Positions 6,976 through 15,618 of a DNA stretch of 64,000 bases are shown here, one piece after another. The position numbers and the translations under genes were made by a program. Within the stretch, counting starts at the first letter, position 1. Each line of letters starts with the position of its first letter. The DNA is taken from contig NZ_FPIP01000004.1 of assembly GCF_900119075.1 (NCBI RefSeq), forward strand, positions 186,001 to 250,000, given 5' to 3'. The stretch is from Ruminococcus flavefaciens (GTDB lineage Bacteria > Bacillota > Clostridia > Oscillospirales > Ruminococcaceae). The notes beneath the pieces are model-generated. The model was not told the DNA's origin, did no database searches, and was given only the letters and a program-made list of their open reading frames with translations.

Positions 6976-9462
6976 ATGATCATGAAAAAGCGGCTTACGC
7001 GTATAATCGCGTTTATAATATCCTGCGTGCTTGTGGGAATATGCGTTTTTCAGTGCGTTTTCATTATAAATGAAAACATGAAGCAGGTAGAAGACCGCAA
7101 TAACCGCGCTGATGTTATGGAAAGCTATGAATATACGCGAGATATGAATGAGCTGTTCGACAAGCTCTGGGCGATAAGCAGTATATATCTGCGCAATGTA
7201 GATGATAAAAGCAAATATACCTGTTCCAAGGAGTACGAAAAGTCAATAAAACAGGCTATGCAGGAGCTTGGTCTCATGGACAGGAACGGTCATCTTGTAA
7301 TTGATAATCCACGCGGTTTTAAGTATTATGCAAGCTGCGGAGAATCCATCTGTATGAATAGCGTCCCTGAAGCCCTAAAAGGTGAATACAGTATCGAGTA
7401 TGAAAATGGCGGCGTGAGCAAAATTCCCAAGGGCGTAAACTGGCATTATAATCCCGATATGCATTGGTATACAACGAATTACGGGCTTACATATTACATA
7501 ATGTACGGCTCGCTGCCAAAGCAGGCTGTTGCGCTGTATGATTTCGATACTACGGGATTGGACAGCTATATAGACGAAAACGGTGCAAAAATATACTACA
7601 GGACCGACGGAAGTACTCCTCTTCCCGAAAAAACGAATATAGATAATTTCAGCTATGAGAGTGCAAACCGTGAGGCTCTTGAACAGTTCGACTATGACAG
7701 AGAGAATGTACATTACGTTCTCCCTGATGAAAGAAACGGATTTGACGGCAGCGGTATAACCGACGAGGACAAAAGCATTGAAAATGTCTGGGATATGTCC
7801 GAGGTAACAGATACCGATGTTTATATGTTCTTTGATGAGCAAAGCAGAGAATGGTTAAAGGTAAGAAAGGATAAATTCCAGAAATATAAAGAAAATAATA
7901 ACGACATAACTATTTATATCAAGCCCTCAGACCAGCTTATCGCGGAGTATGAGAGCTATCATTCACAGCGCGAGACTGCGGAGCAGGATTCAGTGCACAG
8001 AGCTATGCCATTTCTGCCTGTGGGAATTGCAGGAATCATCATAGGTATTGTTCTGCTTTTTGTATGCGGCTATGACGCAGAGAAAAAGAAGTTTGTGCTT
8101 TCAATGCCTGACCGTATATTTGCGGAGCTGCCTGTGATATTCATAGGCGGGACTGTGGCTGGCGTTATTACTCTGGCATACGGGATAGACGATATCAGGC
8201 GTTCTCTTGCCGAGTACTACACCGATGTTGACATGGGCGGCATAATCACAGGAAGTGCTGTTACTGCCTGTTATGCAATAGGTCTCGGCAGTCTTATAAC
8301 TCTTTCCACACGCATTAAATGTAAAAGCTTGTTCAAGACCTCGCTTATCTGTAAGATACTCGCTTTTATCTGGAAGTATCTGAAGAAATCTGCTTCATTT
8401 ATCCGCAGGATCTTAAATCATCGCAGTATGAAGCATATCGAGAAAATCTCCCTGAAAAAAGACATTTTTATGCGAAGATTCATTATCCGCACAGCCATAG
8501 CTGTCGGAGCAGAGTTTGTAATGGCAGTTTTCTCTCTGCCGTACCCATACCATAATATCGAAGGCTTCATGTTCGGTTCTGTCATCGTGCTTTTGGTCTA
8601 TGTTTATTTCAGCTTCCGCGACCACGCGGAGATAGCAGGCGTAGCAAAGCAGATAGCCGATATGAACGGCGGTGACTATTCGCCGAGAGTTGTCTCTGAA
8701 AAGTCTCCTGCATACGGTATGACAAACAACCTCAATAATATTTCAGACGGCATAAAGAGTGCAGTAGACAAGCAGGTGCAGTCCGAGCGTATGAAGGTTG
8801 AGCTTGTCACAAATGTATCTCATGACCTGAAAACTCCGCTGACTTCGATAATAAGCTATATAGACCTGCTTTCAGCTGAGGAGATGAGTCCTGCGGCAAG
8901 GGATTACGTGACTATCATCAGCCAGAAATCAGACCGCCTGAAAGCAATGGTATCAGACCTTTTCGACCTTGCAAAGGCAACAAGCCATACCGATGTCAGC
9001 AATGAGGAAATAGACGCGGTTATCCTTACTCAGCAGGTGATAGGTGATATGGCGGACAAGATAGCGCAGTCGGGTATGGAAGTCCGCACGGATATCAAGG
9101 TGCAGGCTGCGCCCATAATGGCAGAGGGCAGAAAGCTCTACCGCGTATTGCAGAATCTTATAGATAATGCGCTGAAGTATTCAATGGAAGGCACAAGGAT
9201 ATACGTTACTCTTGACAACGATGACACGTCTACACATATTTCCGTCAAGAATATCTCCGCAGAGGAAATGGATTTCACTCCCGAGGAGATAACCGAGCGC
9301 TTTACCCGCGGCGACAGATCAAGAACTACCGAGGGCAATGGTCTCGGACTGTCCATAGCCAAGAGCTTCACCGAAGCCTGCGGCGGTCAGTTTGAAGTCG
9401 TCATTGACGGAGATATGTTCACTGCAAACGTCATACTGCCACTTGATACTAAGCAGAATTAA
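6976..9462 (+). CDS. membrane sensor histidine kinase
   Basis: The 828-residue protein starts with a membrane helix (about 5-27), then an extracytoplasmic region of about 310 residues that I do not recognise. A cluster of further membrane helices follows (about 345-555). The kinase part has a dimerisation/phospho-acceptor helix with VSHDLKTPLTSIISYIDLL (His616) and an ATPase domain with NLIDNALKYS (N box) and GNGLGLSIAK (G2 box). I chose the ATG at 6976 (AGGAG seven bases upstream) over an in-frame start 12 codons earlier that lies inside the regulator gene. The large sensor with many membrane spans resembles VanS-like kinases of gut Clostridia. Signal unknown. Confidence 0.93.
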   Translation: MIMKKRLTRIIAFIISCVLVGICVFQCVFIINENMKQVEDRNNRADVMESYEYTRDMNELFDKLWAISSIYLRNVDDKSKYTCSKEYEKSIKQAMQELGLMDRNGHLVIDNPRGFKYYASCGESICMNSVPEALKGEYSIEYENGGVSKIPKGVNWHYNPDMHWYTTNYGLTYYIMYGSLPKQAVALYDFDTTGLDSYIDENGAKIYYRTDGSTPLPEKTNIDNFSYESANREALEQFDYDRENVHYVLPDERNGFDGSGITDEDKSIENVWDMSEVTDTDVYMFFDEQSREWLKVRKDKFQKYKENNNDITIYIKPSDQLIAEYESYHSQRETAEQDSVHRAMPFLPVGIAGIIIGIVLLFVCGYDAEKKKFVLSMPDRIFAELPVIFIGGTVAGVITLAYGIDDIRRSLAEYYTDVDMGGIITGSAVTACYAIGLGSLITLSTRIKCKSLFKTSLICKILAFIWKYLKKSASFIRRILNHRSMKHIEKISLKKDIFMRRFIIRTAIAVGAEFVMAVFSLPYPYHNIEGFMFGSVIVLLVYVYFSFRDHAEIAGVAKQIADMNGGDYSPRVVSEKSPAYGMTNNLNNISDGIKSAVDKQVQSERMKVELVTNVSHDLKTPLTSIISYIDLLSAEEMSPAARDYVTIISQKSDRLKAMVSDLFDLAKATSHTDVSNEEIDAVILTQQVIGDMADKIAQSGMEVRTDIKVQAAPIMAEGRKLYRVLQNLIDNALKYSMEGTRIYVTLDNDDTSTHISVKNISAEEMDFTPEEITERFTRGDRSRTTEGNGLGLSIAKSFTEACGGQFEVVIDGDMFTANVILPLDTKQN

Positions 9463-9463
9463 G

Positions 9464-9537
9464 GTACAAAATATCTATGCTTTTCATGCATGAAGAATAA
9501 AAAGCCACCTGTTTATGTGAACTGAACCATTTTGTAC
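9464..9537. repeat. inverted repeat GTACAAAAT ... ATTTTGTAC
   Basis: Nine-base perfect arms at 9464-9472 and 9529-9537, starting two bases after the kinase stop codon and next to a gene fragment. This could be a hairpin or the remains of a mobile element end; no transposase is seen. Confidence 0.4.
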
Positions 9538-9778
9538 GTACGGCACAAAAAAGCCCCATAGCGACGGGAAAAGCTTTGCTGACTTTCATTTTAACTCTGG
9601 CTACTGCCATTTGATGCTTCGTACTATTGAGTATTCTGATCCGCAAGGCAAAATAGAGCTTCTTGGGGATAACTACAACTGGGCTAAGAAAGCAAAGCTA
9701 AGAATCTATCCTGGCGATGATTTAGTGTATATTAAAGGCTTAATCAAGCAGAGCTATGATTCACTGTTTAATAATTAA
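9521..9778 (+). pseudogene. fragment of an unknown protein gene (C-terminal remnant)
   Basis: After a stop codon at 9518-9520 the frame stays open to TAA at 9776-9778. It encodes about 85 residues with protein-like composition (for example DFHFNSGYCHLML and KLRIYPGDDLVYIKGLIKQS), but the only ATG is at 9614, without a good ribosome site. It ends 10 bases before a terminator. It therefore looks like the 3' end of a gene whose front is gone. I do not recognise the family. Confidence 0.4.
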
Positions 9779-9787
9779 AATATAAAA

Positions 9788-9823
9788 AGCCGATAGTTAC
9801 CAAAGCTATCGGCTTGATTCTTT
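9788..9823. terminator. hairpin terminator (usable on both strands)
   Basis: AGCCGATAG (9788-9796) pairs with CTATCGGCT (9806-9814). TGATTCTTT follows on the plus strand and TTTTTATATTTT on the minus strand. Confidence 0.7.
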
Positions 9824-9830
9824 ATATGGT

Positions 9831-9980
9831 CAGCAGAAAAATGGAGGGTGAGATATGGTGAGGAGGTATGACACAAGGGTGCGAGAGGGTTAATGCCGAA
9901 GAGGCAAATGATAAGCATGGCTAATGGCTGCCTACTGAGTCGCTATTAGAAAGTGAGCAATGATGAAAGGTAGGAACGAA
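9831..9980 (+). ncRNA. candidate structured RNA with pseudoknot, between two terminators
   Basis: This G- and A-rich stretch of about 150 bases has no ORF. CTAATGGC (9921-9928) pairs with GCTATTAG (9942-9949), and the 13-base loop contains CCTAC (9931-9935), which can pair with GTAGG (9970-9974), giving a pseudoknot. TGCC/GGCA forms a small hairpin just upstream. The stretch GTGCGAG and TACTGAGTCGC faintly recall the 5' part of group II introns, but no intron ORF or domain V is present. No known RNA class is recognised and no clear promoter is seen, so strand and reality remain uncertain. Confidence 0.3.
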
Positions 9981-10014
9981 AAAAGAAAAGCATCCCTATA
10001 AATAGGGATGCTTT
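9981..10014 (-). terminator. terminator of the tRNA-Leu gene
   Basis: A 14-bp stem (AAAAGCATCCCTAT / ATAGGGATGCTTTT arms, 9987-10014) is followed on the minus strand by TCTTTTTTCG. It lies downstream of the tRNA on its own strand. Confidence 0.75.
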
Positions 10015-10059
10015 TCACTAACGTCAAATGAGTATTATCTCCATTGTGACGTCTAAATA

Positions 10060-10146
10060 TGGTGCGGATAACAGGACTTGAACCTGCATGAACTTGCGTT
10101 CATATGGACCTGAACCATACGCGTCTGCCAATTCCGCCATATCCGC
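10060..10146 (-). tRNA. tRNA-Leu (anticodon CAG)
   Basis: Read on the minus strand, the acceptor GCGGATA pairs with TATCCGC. The D arm has AATTGGCAGACGC, the anticodon stem TATGG/CCATA encloses TTCAGGT with anticodon CAG, and the long variable arm (GAACGCAAGTTC) marks a class II tRNA. The T arm has GGTTCAAGTCC, and CCA is encoded (10060-10062). Confidence 0.95.
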
Positions 10147-10228
10147 ATATGTCTGAAATTTTTCACACGGCACAGACTTACCGAGGCGGACTGTAAAACC
10201 AGTAGCTCCGCAGTACCATAATATTTTA

Positions 10229-10276
10229 TCACAAAACGGAGAGCTTGTCAAGCTTTTTTAGAAAAATATTTTGTGA
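10229..10276. other. AT-rich gap 10147-10452 with a hairpin
   Basis: The 306-base gap between tRNA-Leu and the next sigma gene holds no gene. TCACAAAA (10229-10236) pairs with TTTTGTGA (10269-10276) around an inner AGCTTG/CAAGCT. The promoter-like motif of the sigma gene is at 10381-10412. Confidence 0.35.
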
Positions 10277-10380
10277 TTGTTTTAGAAACTTATAAATACT
10301 TGGTTTATTACTGTAAAAAGTTATTGAAATGACTATAAAACCGTGATAAAATGGTTAAAAATAAAAAATATCTTTGATAT

Positions 10381-10412
10381 CTTAGAGTTTTGATGAAAAA
10401 AAGGTACTAATA
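10381..10412 (+). promoter_or_regulatory. CTAATA-type promoter motif before an ECF sigma operon
   Basis: CTTAGAGTTTT (10381-10391) and CTAATA (10407-10412) followed by AGTGAAGG closely match CTTAGTGTTTT ... CTAATAAGTAAG before the sigma gene at 16159. The distance to the start codon is 40 bases here and 39 there. It is probably an autoregulated ECF promoter (inference). Confidence 0.5.
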
Positions 10413-10452
10413 AGTGAAGGGATAAATAATATCCCTGAGAGGAGGAACCCAC

Positions 10453-11004
10453 ATGGATAACGGTGCCCGTAGCTACCGCCGTTTTCTTGCGGGCGACAGA
10501 GAAGGACTGCGCGAGATAATATGTGAATATCGTGTGGGCTTGATGTTGTATTTGAACAGCTTTGTACAAAATATCCATACAGCCGAAGACCTGACGGAGG
10601 AGACTTTTACGGTCATTGCCATAAAAAAACCGAAATTTTCGGAAAAGTCGTCCTTTAAAACGTGGCTCTATGCCATTGGCAGGAATACTTCCGTTACATA
10701 TCTTCGCAAAAATACAAAACTTGATGTCGTACCGTTGGAATCACAGGAATATTTTGCTGACGAAAAGAATATTGAAGATGAATACCTGAAAAGCGAGCAA
10801 AAGCAGGTCTTGCATAAGGCTATGCATAAACTTAAACTGGAGTACAGACAGGTGCTGTATCTGACGTTTTTTGAGGGATTTAGCAATGAAGAAGCTGCTT
10901 CAATTATGAAAAAGTCAAGACGGCAGATAGAAAATCTGCTCTATAACGCCAAGGCTTCATTAAAGACTGAGCTTGAAAGGAGGGGCTTTGCATATGAAGA
11001 ATAA
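10453..11004 (+). CDS. ECF-type RNA polymerase sigma factor
   Basis: The 183-residue protein has ECF sigma regions 2 and 4 only. It shares SYRRFLAGDREG-like and SSFKTWLYAIGRN signatures with the sigma factors at 15605 and 17337, so the three form one paralogous group. Region 4 carries a helix-turn-helix near FSNEEAASIMKKSRRQIENL. The ribosome site GAGAGGAGGAA is strong. Its last 11 bases overlap the next gene, a membrane protein fused to a dockerin protein, which is likely its regulator or partner. Confidence 0.93.
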   Translation: MDNGARSYRRFLAGDREGLREIICEYRVGLMLYLNSFVQNIHTAEDLTEETFTVIAIKKPKFSEKSSFKTWLYAIGRNTSVTYLRKNTKLDVVPLESQEYFADEKNIEDEYLKSEQKQVLHKAMHKLKLEYRQVLYLTFFEGFSNEEAASIMKKSRRQIENLLYNAKASLKTELERRGFAYEE

Positions 11005-12634
11005 TGACGAGATGTATCAAAGCGTCCTCGCAAAATTAGACGCTCATTTAGAGCGGCAAGAGCGGAAAAAGCTTTATCTGAAACGCATGGCTCCTGTAGC
11101 TTTGAGTTTATGCTTTGGCATTGCGGTATGCTTTGCAGCAGTAAAAAACAAAAAGCCTGTAGATTTTCCGAATAACGATAATGTTATCGTAAGTGCAACG
11201 ACATCTGCAAGTGTAACGACTCTGGCGAAGACCTCCACAGAGACGGCAGTGACCGCGGTATCATCGACTTCGGCTGAAAAGTCGGCGGCCACCGCAAAGA
11301 CTCAGACCACCACAGCCGTCAAAACAACCCCAAACCGCACAGCAAAGGCAACAGGGCAGGCAAGGACAACAGTCGAGCCGCCGACTGCAACCGAGGCTGT
11401 GACGACCACCATTACGGAAGTATACGAAGGGAGTGTTACTATGAAAAAAATGATAGCTTTCTTATCTGCTATGGGAATAGCGGCTACAGCAAACCCTACA
11501 GGTGTATTTGCTGCAAACGAGACCAGAATAGAGCACATATTTATGGAGATGTACTATTATAGTCATTGGAAGGAAATACAGTGGGATTATGACTTTAATT
11601 ATGACGGCGAGTTTGATGTAAAGGACTTATTTGAGTATGAGCTTTATACGGAGCATATAGAGGAATGCAGGGACAAATACGGTCAGTATGCGAAAGATTT
11701 CAAAAATTACAAAGAACTGTATGAGCTTTACGACGAGGAAGCATTAATGAACATATGCTATGGTACTCCGGCTTCTAAAGAACAGCGTAAAGAAAAGCAC
11801 GAAAAAGCGAAAGTTGAAGACATAAGCCAGCTTGTGATAGGTGATAGTGTTGAAGGTACAAAAGATGCAGCAAGGTATTATCTTTACTTGCATGGCGAGT
11901 ATCCCACAAATGATGAAATAAGAGAAGTATTAAGAGACTACGATTTTATGACAGCTGACGGCCCCGACCATGTAGACAAGTTTATCGAATATATGGAAGA
12001 ACTCAGAAGCGAGACAATAGATGAAGATTATACAGAGGAACAGCTTAAAGTTTTCAGACATCTTGACAGCAATGAAACAGAAAAGGACTTAAACGGCGAC
12101 GGTGAGGTCGATTTTTATGACAGCTACGACCTTTTATTTTACGCTGCTCGCAAAGAAGAAATAGCTCGTGGTGCTGACTCTGAAGAGATATTGCCGGATG
12201 ACGTGAACGCAAGAATAACGCAGTACGGCGATATTGATCTTAATGGCAAAATAGATGTAGATGATAGTGTGGTTCTTATGCTTTATCTTGATAAGATAGG
12301 TCTTAAACCATCTGATATGGGGCGTTATCAGTATGAGAGAACAAAAGAATTTCTCGACAGAAAAAAGAAATACGCTACAGATGAAAATCTCCTCGGCGAC
12401 GTTGACAACAGCGGCTCAGTAAATGCCATAGACGCTTCTCTGGTTCTGGAGCATTATTCAAAAGTTTCTACAGGTCAGAGCACAGGTTTTGACGATACAC
12501 AGAAAAAGGCAGCCGATGTCAACAAAGATGGCAGGATAAACGCTGTTGATGCCTCAGAGATACTTTCCTACTATGCCTACAAAGCAACAGCAAATGGCAA
12601 TGTTATGACACTGGAAGAATATTTACAGCAATAA
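10994..12634 (+). CDS. apparent fusion of a Thr-rich anti-sigma-like membrane protein with a secreted dockerin protein
   Basis: The 546-residue protein starts like the anti-sigma-like proteins of this window: basic cytoplasmic segment, one membrane helix (about 33-50), then a Thr/Ala-rich linker (60-148). At residue 150 a complete signal-peptide-like sequence begins (MKKMIAFLSAMGIAATANPT), preceded in the DNA by GAAGGGAG seven bases before the ATG at 11441. After it comes a secreted-type region with Ca-binding loops (DFNYDGEFDVKD, DLNGDGEVDFYD, DIDLNGKIDVDD) and a C-terminal dockerin of two repeats (DVDNSGSVNAIDA, about 468; DVNKDGRINAVDA, about 508). In the neighbouring locus these are two separate genes, so either an in-frame deletion fused them or internal initiation gives two products. 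I chose ATG 10994 (GGAGG upstream) over a TTG seven codons earlier. Confidence 0.8.
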   Translation: MKNNDEMYQSVLAKLDAHLERQERKKLYLKRMAPVALSLCFGIAVCFAAVKNKKPVDFPNNDNVIVSATTSASVTTLAKTSTETAVTAVSSTSAEKSAATAKTQTTTAVKTTPNRTAKATGQARTTVEPPTATEAVTTTITEVYEGSVTMKKMIAFLSAMGIAATANPTGVFAANETRIEHIFMEMYYYSHWKEIQWDYDFNYDGEFDVKDLFEYELYTEHIEECRDKYGQYAKDFKNYKELYELYDEEALMNICYGTPASKEQRKEKHEKAKVEDISQLVIGDSVEGTKDAARYYLYLHGEYPTNDEIREVLRDYDFMTADGPDHVDKFIEYMEELRSETIDEDYTEEQLKVFRHLDSNETEKDLNGDGEVDFYDSYDLLFYAARKEEIARGADSEEILPDDVNARITQYGDIDLNGKIDVDDSVVLMLYLDKIGLKPSDMGRYQYERTKEFLDRKKKYATDENLLGDVDNSGSVNAIDASLVLEHYSKVSTGQSTGFDDTQKKAADVNKDGRINAVDASEILSYYAYKATANGNVMTLEEYLQQ

Positions 12635-12636
12635 AA

Positions 12637-12663
12637 AACAGCCGTGCATTAAGCACGGCTGTT
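12637..12663. terminator. bidirectional terminator between convergent dockerin genes
   Basis: An 11-bp stem with arms AACAGCCGTGC and GCACGGCTGTT, with A-tract before and T-tract after, lies between two convergent genes. Confidence 0.85.
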
Positions 12664-12678
12664 TCCTTGCCATTTTAT

Positions 12679-14691
12679 TTACAGCTCTAAGGCTATTATG
12701 GTATCCATTATCTCGTTGATATCGGTGTCCTTATCGAATATGGCGCGATAGCCAAGTCCGCCCATATCGGTCGGATAATAGCCGATATATATCTTTCCGT
12801 CTGTGCCTGAATCCTGTTCTTCAACAAATATCCTTCCCTTGTACTCATACTGTTTTACACCGTGATTAGCTATTTTTCCTGCCGATCTGTCCTGATCTGC
12901 GATATAGACGAGTCCATTCTCAAATTCGTATGTCAGGTCAAGGCAGAAAGCCTCCTTTGAGTCAGTTTTTCCGTTTTGACTGACTATTCCGACTTTATAG
13001 CCGAGGAAATCGCTTCTTGTGCACTTCTCTACAGGATAGCCGAAGCGCTCTTTTGCTTCGTCATAGCTTACGCTTAAATTTGTATGAACTGCATTTGGAA
13101 CGGCAGGCTTTGCAGAAGAAACTGCGCCTGTTTTTTCGCTTTCGTCAGCTGTTATGCCATATTTCTCAATTATTTTGCGGCGCATTATGCAGAAATCAAA
13201 GGAATCCAGCACTCCGTCCTCACAGAAGTCGGCAGCCTCCCAGTTTGCGAGCGAAGTATCGGAAATACCGTAAAGCCACTTTTTAAATGTGACAATATCG
13301 GCAATAGTGAATTTGCCGTCACCGTTTATATCGCCTTTTACCTGTACTGTGGGATTAACCGCCGCGCCCCAATAATTGTAATAGAAGTCAACAAAATATG
13401 GGTTGAGCTGAACGTAATTAAGAGCTGCTGTCAAAAGCTTTACAGCTTCAACATTATTCGCAGTTTTAGGGCTGATATAGCATGAGCAGTATTCGTTATT
13501 GTCAGAACCGTTCTCATCGCCAAAAGCTACATGAACAGTGGAATTCTGCTTGAAGGTGAATGATTTCTCGGGAAGCTCCAATGCAGAAGCAAATCTATTG
13601 TCCTCCCAGTAAACCTTATAATCATCTGCTAAATCAGGATTTGATACAGGAAACGGATTAGGTTTAAGCAGTACCCATACTTCTCCGCATACAAGCTCAT
13701 TCCTGAGTTTTTCCTCTGTCCACAGCCTGTTGTGCATTGAATCTTTTAGTCCTTTTTCCTCGAACATAGCCTTTACTTCATCTTCTGTAAGCTTGCTGAA
13801 TTCTTCAAAGCTGATTCCCACAGTGGATTCGTTCTGCTTTGAAAAGCTGCCCGAAATGCCTGTTTTTACAAGTTCGGGATTGATCTTTCTGTCTTTGATG
13901 TATGCTGCAAGCTTATCTGGAATATCAGTCTTTTCCGCAGTATACTCCACATATAGAACATTGCTGTCAAGACCGTCAAGAAGCTCAAATTCAGGAACTA
14001 TCCCTGCATTCAGTTTGTTCTCGGAGATATACCAGTTGATAAGCCTTTTTATCACGTCGATATCTTCGATAAGTCCGTCCTTTTCATGATCTTCCTTTAC
14101 AAAATTGACCAATTGCGGATCGAATCCTTTTTTTTCGACCTGATTTATGATGTCAAGGGGGATATTCTCGTTTTTGCGATAATACCCTATGAATATTATA
14201 CCGTCAGGCGTAGACTCTTTATCGTATATCCATGCATCGATATTATTATCATTTATATAATTTGTGAGCATGAAACGCAGTGCAGCTTCCTGTGTGCTGT
14301 CACTGGAGGGAAGTTCATCAAAATAAGTGCCTGTAAGCTGTTCCTCCTCTTCGTCAATAACATACATTATCAGTTCTTCGTTGATAGCATTTGCCTTTAC
14401 ATATTCTTTCACAGCTTCAATAACAGCTGGTTCAACGCTGTGTACCTCAATTGTTTTATGATCCGAATTCAAAGCTGTATAGGCGTTTATATTTCTTGTA
14501 TTTGTCTCACTGTCCCAAAGAAAAGCATTTATTGCCTTATCAGTGCTTATAGTATCATCGGAGAGTATAAGCGATGAATCATGGACAGTGTCTATGTTTT
14601 CGCCATCCGCCATAACAGGCATTACAGTCGATGAAGCCGCTGTCATTACTGCCGCCATTAAAGCAGCGATATATTTTTTAGTTTTTTTCAT
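12679..14691 (-). CDS. secreted protein with repeat modules and internal dockerin-like domain
   Basis: The 670-residue protein has a clear signal peptide (MKKTKKYIAALMAAVMTAAS). The N-terminal 330 residues contain about three copies of a roughly 75-residue module of the pattern I..YI..N.I.A.I ... V.Y ... IP..L..Y....I.P.LV. A dockerin-like pair of Ca loops (DINGDGKFTIAD at about 452, and DFCEDGVLDSFD) lies at 450-510, unusually not at the C-terminus; about 150 residues follow. It shares LTEDEVKAMF and a LNYVQLNPYF segment with the protein at 18230. I chose ATG 14691 with AAAGGG upstream, not GTG 14700. It is the third gene of a sigma / anti-sigma-like / dockerin operon. Binding partner unknown. 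Confidence 0.82.
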   Translation of the reverse strand: MKKTKKYIAALMAAVMTAASSTVMPVMADGENIDTVHDSSLILSDDTISTDKAINAFLWDSETNTRNINAYTALNSDHKTIEVHSVEPAVIEAVKEYVKANAINEELIMYVIDEEEEQLTGTYFDELPSSDSTQEAALRFMLTNYINDNNIDAWIYDKESTPDGIIFIGYYRKNENIPLDIINQVEKKGFDPQLVNFVKEDHEKDGLIEDIDVIKRLINWYISENKLNAGIVPEFELLDGLDSNVLYVEYTAEKTDIPDKLAAYIKDRKINPELVKTGISGSFSKQNESTVGISFEEFSKLTEDEVKAMFEEKGLKDSMHNRLWTEEKLRNELVCGEVWVLLKPNPFPVSNPDLADDYKVYWEDNRFASALELPEKSFTFKQNSTVHVAFGDENGSDNNEYCSCYISPKTANNVEAVKLLTAALNYVQLNPYFVDFYYNYWGAAVNPTVQVKGDINGDGKFTIADIVTFKKWLYGISDTSLANWEAADFCEDGVLDSFDFCIMRRKIIEKYGITADESEKTGAVSSAKPAVPNAVHTNLSVSYDEAKERFGYPVEKCTRSDFLGYKVGIVSQNGKTDSKEAFCLDLTYEFENGLVYIADQDRSAGKIANHGVKQYEYKGRIFVEEQDSGTDGKIYIGYYPTDMGGLGYRAIFDKDTDINEIMDTIIALEL

Positions 14692-14715
14692 AAAAGTCAC
14701 CCTTTCATAATAAAA

Positions 14716-15618
14716 TCATGTTTCAAGAGGCGGAATAATCCTCATTAAACTGTACAAATCAGTTTTATCTGTGTGATACAGATAATATTCATCATGTCCG
14801 TCGAATTTGATCGCCACAATATCATCATCGCTGAATCCGTTTATAAAATACGCCTCTGCTTTGCAGCTCTTTACCTCTCCGTCAACATAATACTGACTTT
14901 TCATATCTGCGCTGCTGATACGCGCTCCTACATATTCAAAGGATATGGGATATCCGCTGCGGTAGATAGGCTTGAGTACAGCTACATAGCCCTCCAGAAA
15001 CGCATTATAATACTGCTTGTGAACAGGCATATCATACCACGGATTATGAGCACTGCCGGGCGGTGTCTCACCTCCTGGCGGCTGAGTTGATTTTGCAGGC
15101 GGACCGCCCGTCATTTCGGGATCAGTTGTTGTAGTTGTTACCGTCTGCGTTAGAGTCGTTGTTGATGTTATGCGGGGTGTAGTTGAAGATATGGTCTCAG
15201 CAGCTGGTTTCGATGTTATCTGTGTAGCAGTAGTTTCAGGTTTTGCAGCTGTTGTCGCTGCCTTTGTGGTAACATATACTGCCGTAGAAGACGAAGCCGC
15301 TGTTGTTGATGTCGTTGTATTTGCGTCTATTTTAGATGTCACAGCCGATGTTGTCAAAGCAGTTGTCACTGCTTTTGGTGTAGTCTGAGCAGTTGAAGCA
15401 GTCATTGTAGTTTCGCACTCAACGACAGTGCTTGGAGTCGGCAGCGTATCAGGTCTCTTGTAGTTATTCCACAAGCCAAAGCCTATGATAAAAGCCCCTA
15501 AAACTCCCGCCAAGGCAGGAACTGCTCTTTTTGCGATATATATTCTTCTCTTTCTTTTCTTCTCGTGTTCATCGCGGACTTCAAGCACGTATTTAGCCAT
15601 TTCATCATAAGTTTTCAT
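14716..15618 (-). CDS. putative anti-sigma factor with Thr-rich extracellular linker and small sensor-like domain
   Basis: The 300-residue protein has a highly basic cytoplasmic segment (1-32), one membrane helix (about 33-52), a linker of about 140 residues made mostly of Thr, Ala, Ser and Pro, and a C-terminal domain of about 100 residues. That domain has AEAYFINGF followed by DDIVAIKFDGHDEYYLY, matching the end of the protein at 16355 (KAYLIEGV ... EAVAVQLKDTDEYYLF). It overlaps the sigma gene upstream and is followed by the dockerin gene. I chose ATG 15618, with AAGGGGG eight bases upstream. Function as anti-sigma is inferred; no zinc-binding HXXXCXXC motif is present. Confidence 0.7.
   Translation of the reverse strand: MKTYDEMAKYVLEVRDEHEKKRKRRIYIAKRAVPALAGVLGAFIIGFGLWNNYKRPDTLPTPSTVVECETTMTASTAQTTPKAVTTALTTSAVTSKIDANTTTSTTAASSSTAVYVTTKAATTAAKPETTATQITSKPAAETISSTTPRITSTTTLTQTVTTTTTDPEMTGGPPAKSTQPPGGETPPGSAHNPWYDMPVHKQYYNAFLEGYVAVLKPIYRSGYPISFEYVGARISSADMKSQYYVDGEVKSCKAEAYFINGFSDDDIVAIKFDGHDEYYLYHTDKTDLYSLMRIIPPLET

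Noticed and set aside
9831..9980. Group II intron 5' part
   Set aside because: GTGCG and CTGAGTCGC are suggestive, but there is no domain V, no intron-encoded protein and no exon junction.
10024..10251. 75-codon open frame on the minus strand
   Set aside because: It runs straight through tRNA-Leu(CAG) and is only the tRNA and its flanks read as protein.
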